Assembly (NCBI GenBank): GCA_030740295.1
Contig: JASLXP010000412.1
Span: 1-9,692, forward strand
DNA from: Planctomycetota bacterium
Lineage (GTDB): Bacteria; Planctomycetota; PUPC01; JACPCR01
Direction of reading: 5' to 3'
DNA length: 9,692 nt
The stretch's first letter is position 1. Each line of letters opens with the position of its first letter. Below, in pieces: positions 7,742 to 9,692 of this stretch. The notes under the pieces were generated by a model. It did no database searches, had not been told where the DNA came from, and worked only from the letters and a program-made list of their open reading frames with translations. The position numbers were made by a program, and so were the translations under genes.

Positions 7742-9472
7742 TTACCGCGGCCCAAAGATCTGCCCCGTCCCGCCAAATTCCCTGCATCCCAGGTCGGGCG
7801 CTTTGCCTTTGAAGTCCTCGTTGATGTTGGGCAGCACCACGCCGGAGTCGATCGGCTTTGAAGCGGGTCTCAGGCCGAAATCGTAGACCGAAGGATCGGG
7901 GAATTGTTCTGGCTTCGGGAAAGGACATTTCTCGAATACGTTGAAATCAACCATGACTCCGTGGCGTTCGTGGCCGGTGGATTTGGCGAAAGCCTCGAGG
8001 GTGGCGTAACGCGTCCATGTCTTGTCATCGTGCCACTTCATGAATCGTTGCGGGTCGTTTGTTTTGCGCCAGCCGTTGTAGTCCATGCTCGTGCGCGGAT
8101 GCGGCGAGCCGGTCTCCATTGCGTATCGCTGGCCGCCGAGCAGGAGGTTGTTGCGCAGGATGCCGTTCTGCCACCGGTGATAAGAGCGGAAGGCCTGGCC
8201 GGGCGTGATGAGCGTGTTGTGGAATATCATCAGACCGGAACACCAGTTGTGGAGTTTGAGTGTGAGCCCGGCGATGTTGAATGCGCAGTTACGGATCATG
8301 TAAATCGGCCCGCCGTATGTCGGCTGTGCACTGAGCGCGACGTGCGCGTTCCAGAGCCGGTTGCCCCAGACCCGGATGTTGTGGCAGCCGTAATCGGTCT
8401 CCAGGCAATCGTCGAGCGCTTCGGAAAGGTCATTGCCGTACATGTCAATGGAAACGCATTTGAGGTCTCGCCCCTTCTTGGGGATTCCGTAGTTGGCGAT
8501 GGCCAGACAGTCCCAGAATTTGCGAATACGGTTGTGACAGACCACGTGGCCCCGGCCGAAGAAGTTGATGCCCGTATGCGATGCCTTCTGCGAGTTCCGT
8601 GGATACCACTGTGTGTTGCGGCCGATGATTTCGTTGTCGGCGATGTACCAGTTGGCCGCACGTTCGGAGTAGGTCCGGATACCAGTCGAGACATCAAGAA
8701 TGCGGCAACGCCGTACGACCAGGTGTTCGGTGGCCTCAGCGCGGATGCCCCATTCCGCCCCCTTCAAAGTCAGCCCCTCGAACCAGATATGCTTCTGGTC
8801 GGTGACGACGAAGTTGAAGGTGGGTCTCTTATCGCTGCCGTTCGTGCCCTGGACAATGGCTTCACCGTCCCCAGCAGCTTTGAAAACAATGGGCGCACTC
8901 GCAGTACCGCTGCGTTCCACAACAACGTTGCCGGTGTGGACACCGGCATGAAGGAGCACATGGTCGCCGGGCTTGAGGCGTTTAACGGCTTCGGCAAGGG
9001 AGACGAAGCTGGGGAGCTCCTTCTTCCCTTCATGGCTGGCCGGGTAGAGATGAAGGGAACGTTTGGGGGGCGGGGCTTTGGGAACGGCACGCGTGCGGAC
9101 CGTGCAGGTTTTCGTTGCCTTGCCGCCATCAGGGTCTGACAGCGAAAGCATGATTTCGTATTCGGTGTCAGGCTCGAGGCCGAATAGACTGCCGGCCAGC
9201 AGATTGTCGCATGTGTAGGATTCGTAATCGCGATTCACGGTCTCCCGGTTCACGCGCAGGAGTTCCAATCCGGCCCGCCATCCATCATCGCCCTTACGGC
9301 GAAACTCAATCGAGCACGCGGCATTGCCGTTCTGGTCGCCATCGACATACCAGCGGAATCCGAGGCAATGAAGCGTTGGCGGGTCAATCAACAGCTCACC
9401 CGGCCCGACCGCGTTTTCGGCAGTTCCCGATGAAGAAAAGATCAGAAGTAGAGACAGCAGGGAAGAAATCAT
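7742..9472 (-). CDS. Secreted Fn3-like + right-handed parallel beta-helix protein (pectate-lyase-like fold)
   Basis: This is a 576-residue protein. Residues 1-18 are a signal peptide (hydrophobic LLSLLLIF core, cleavage after G-T-A). Residues ~25-128 look like a fibronectin-III-like domain: paired W/Y strands and LEPDTEYEIMLSLSDPDGG at 99-117. A proline-rich linker covers 131-137. The rest (~155-565) reads as a right-handed beta-helix, with repeated short strands and N/D/G turns such as GLTLKGAEWGIR, VVRRCRILDVSTGI, YIADNEIIG, IRVWGNRLWNAHVAL and GILRNNLLLGG. It ends in PIDSG and the APDLGCREFG tail typical of such proteins. The acidic stretch at 354-360 (D354, D355, E358, D360), next to H364 and R367, is a candidate active-site face. 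The fold is shared by polysaccharide lyases, epimerases and glycosidases, so the reaction is unknown. No Shine-Dalgarno precedes the ATG. It is the first minus-strand gene after the divergent promoter region. Confidence 0.88.
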   Translation of the reverse strand: MISSLLSLLLIFSSSGTAENAVGPGELLIDPPTLHCLGFRWYVDGDQNGNAACSIEFRRKGDDGWRAGLELLRVNRETVNRDYESYTCDNLLAGSLFGLEPDTEYEIMLSLSDPDGGKATKTCTVRTRAVPKAPPPKRSLHLYPASHEGKKELPSFVSLAEAVKRLKPGDHVLLHAGVHTGNVVVERSGTASAPIVFKAAGDGEAIVQGTNGSDKRPTFNFVVTDQKHIWFEGLTLKGAEWGIRAEATEHLVVRRCRILDVSTGIRTYSERAANWYIADNEIIGRNTQWYPRNSQKASHTGINFFGRGHVVCHNRIRKFWDCLAIANYGIPKKGRDLKCVSIDMYGNDLSEALDDCLETDYGCHNIRVWGNRLWNAHVALSAQPTYGGPIYMIRNCAFNIAGLTLKLHNWCSGLMIFHNTLITPGQAFRSYHRWQNGILRNNLLLGGQRYAMETGSPHPRTSMDYNGWRKTNDPQRFMKWHDDKTWTRYATLEAFAKSTGHERHGVMVDFNVFEKCPFPKPEQFPDPSVYDFGLRPASKPIDSGVVLPNINEDFKGKAPDLGCREFGGTGQIFGPR

Positions 9473-9592
9473 GACGACAGATTAACAGATTGATGTTGGG
9501 TAGACATTCTGTGTCGTTCAAGGTCAGGTCTGGTAAAACCTTTCATAGTGTGTGTCCTTCCGCGTTTCACGCGTACAGTCACAACACAAACC
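9473..9592. promoter_or_regulatory. Divergent intergenic region driving the minus-strand cluster and the sugar kinase gene
   Basis: These 120 bases separate two divergent starts (9472 minus, 9593 plus), so promoters for both directions should lie here. Visible structure includes a direct repeat of ACAGATT near 9475-9489, a tandem AGGTC pair at 9521-9530, and an imperfect inverted repeat with arms AGGTCT and AAACCT at 9526-9541 (five of six pairs). There is also a perfect CGCGT/ACGCG inverted repeat with a 3-base spacer at 9561-9573. The last two could be operator sites. No -35/-10 pair stands out, and no regulator gene is in the window, so the binding protein is unknown. Confidence 0.45.
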
Positions 9593-9692
9593 ATGATCGA
9601 CATCCTTTGCATTGGCCATACCTCGTGGGACGTGTTCCTGCCACTGAAAAGGTTCCCCGCGGAAGACTCGAAGGTCGTCATTAACGAGTGGA
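9593..9692 (+). CDS. PfkB/ribokinase-family carbohydrate kinase, N-terminal fragment (continues beyond right edge)
   Basis: Only the first 33 codons are present. They read as the opening beta-strand of a PfkB-family kinase: ILCIGHTSWDVFLPL at 4-18, with G8 and D13 at the positions where the family has a conserved Gly and a substrate-contacting Asp, then FPAEDSKV at 21-28 where PfkB proteins have a P-x-x-(D/G)-x-K/T-V segment. Such enzymes phosphorylate a sugar, nucleoside or keto-deoxy acid with ATP in the cytoplasm; no signal peptide is present. The ATP-binding motif near the C-terminus lies outside the window. There is no clear Shine-Dalgarno. Divergence from a polysaccharide-degradation cluster suggests, but does not show, that it acts on a product of that cluster, for example a 2-keto-3-deoxy acid if the large proteins are lyases. 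Confidence 0.75.
   Translation, partial: MIDILCIGHTSWDVFLPLKRFPAEDSKVVINEW

Noticed and set aside
7904..9139. Long plus-strand open frame (411 codons) opposite the beta-helix gene
   Set aside because: It lies entirely antisense to a gene with a signal peptide and a coherent beta-helix. Its translation has no recognisable domain. Long antisense frames are expected opposite GC-rich genes.

Overview
The window looks like a piece of a chromosome from the PVC superphylum (Planctomycetota or Verrucomicrobiota). The strongest pointer is the left-edge gene. Its last ~260 visible residues match the N-terminal part of the 'PVC-type membrane-bound dehydrogenase' family, which is largely restricted to that group. 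A secreted S1 sulfatase, a ThuA-like domain and large secreted carbohydrate-active proteins in the same stretch fit this. The base composition is moderately GC-rich by eye, and most starts lack a clear Shine-Dalgarno, which is common in these phyla. The phylum is an inference; no rRNA or other marker gene is present.

Layout: four genes lie on the minus strand, so they are transcribed from right to left. (1) 9472-7742 encodes a secreted protein with an Fn3-like domain and a right-handed parallel beta-helix, of pectate-lyase-like architecture. (2) 7610-4062 encodes a very large secreted protein that resembles the exo-rhamnogalacturonan-lyase-like (PcRGLX/YetA) family. (3) 3996-2455 encodes a secreted formylglycine-dependent sulfatase with an intact C-T-P-S-R motif. 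(4) 2211 to the left edge encodes a secreted ThuA + F5/8 type C + PVC-dehydrogenase fusion, cut off after 737 residues. A fifth gene starts at 9593 on the plus strand, divergent from the others. Only its first 33 codons are present, and they read as the N-terminus of a PfkB/ribokinase-family sugar kinase.

The four minus-strand genes are spaced by 131, 65 and 243 bases with no convincing terminator between them, so they could be one transcription unit or two. All four products appear to be exported. The simplest joint reading is extracytoplasmic breakdown of a sulfated polysaccharide: the beta-helix and PcRGLX-like proteins would act on the backbone, the sulfatase would remove sulfate esters, and the ThuA/dehydrogenase fusion would bind or oxidise sugars. 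The divergent kinase would then phosphorylate a released monosaccharide or keto-deoxy acid in the cytoplasm. No transporter, SusC/D pair or regulator lies in the window, and the actual substrate cannot be read from the sequence. No RNA genes, CRISPR arrays or insertion sequences were seen. No stretch above about 245 bases lacks a gene.
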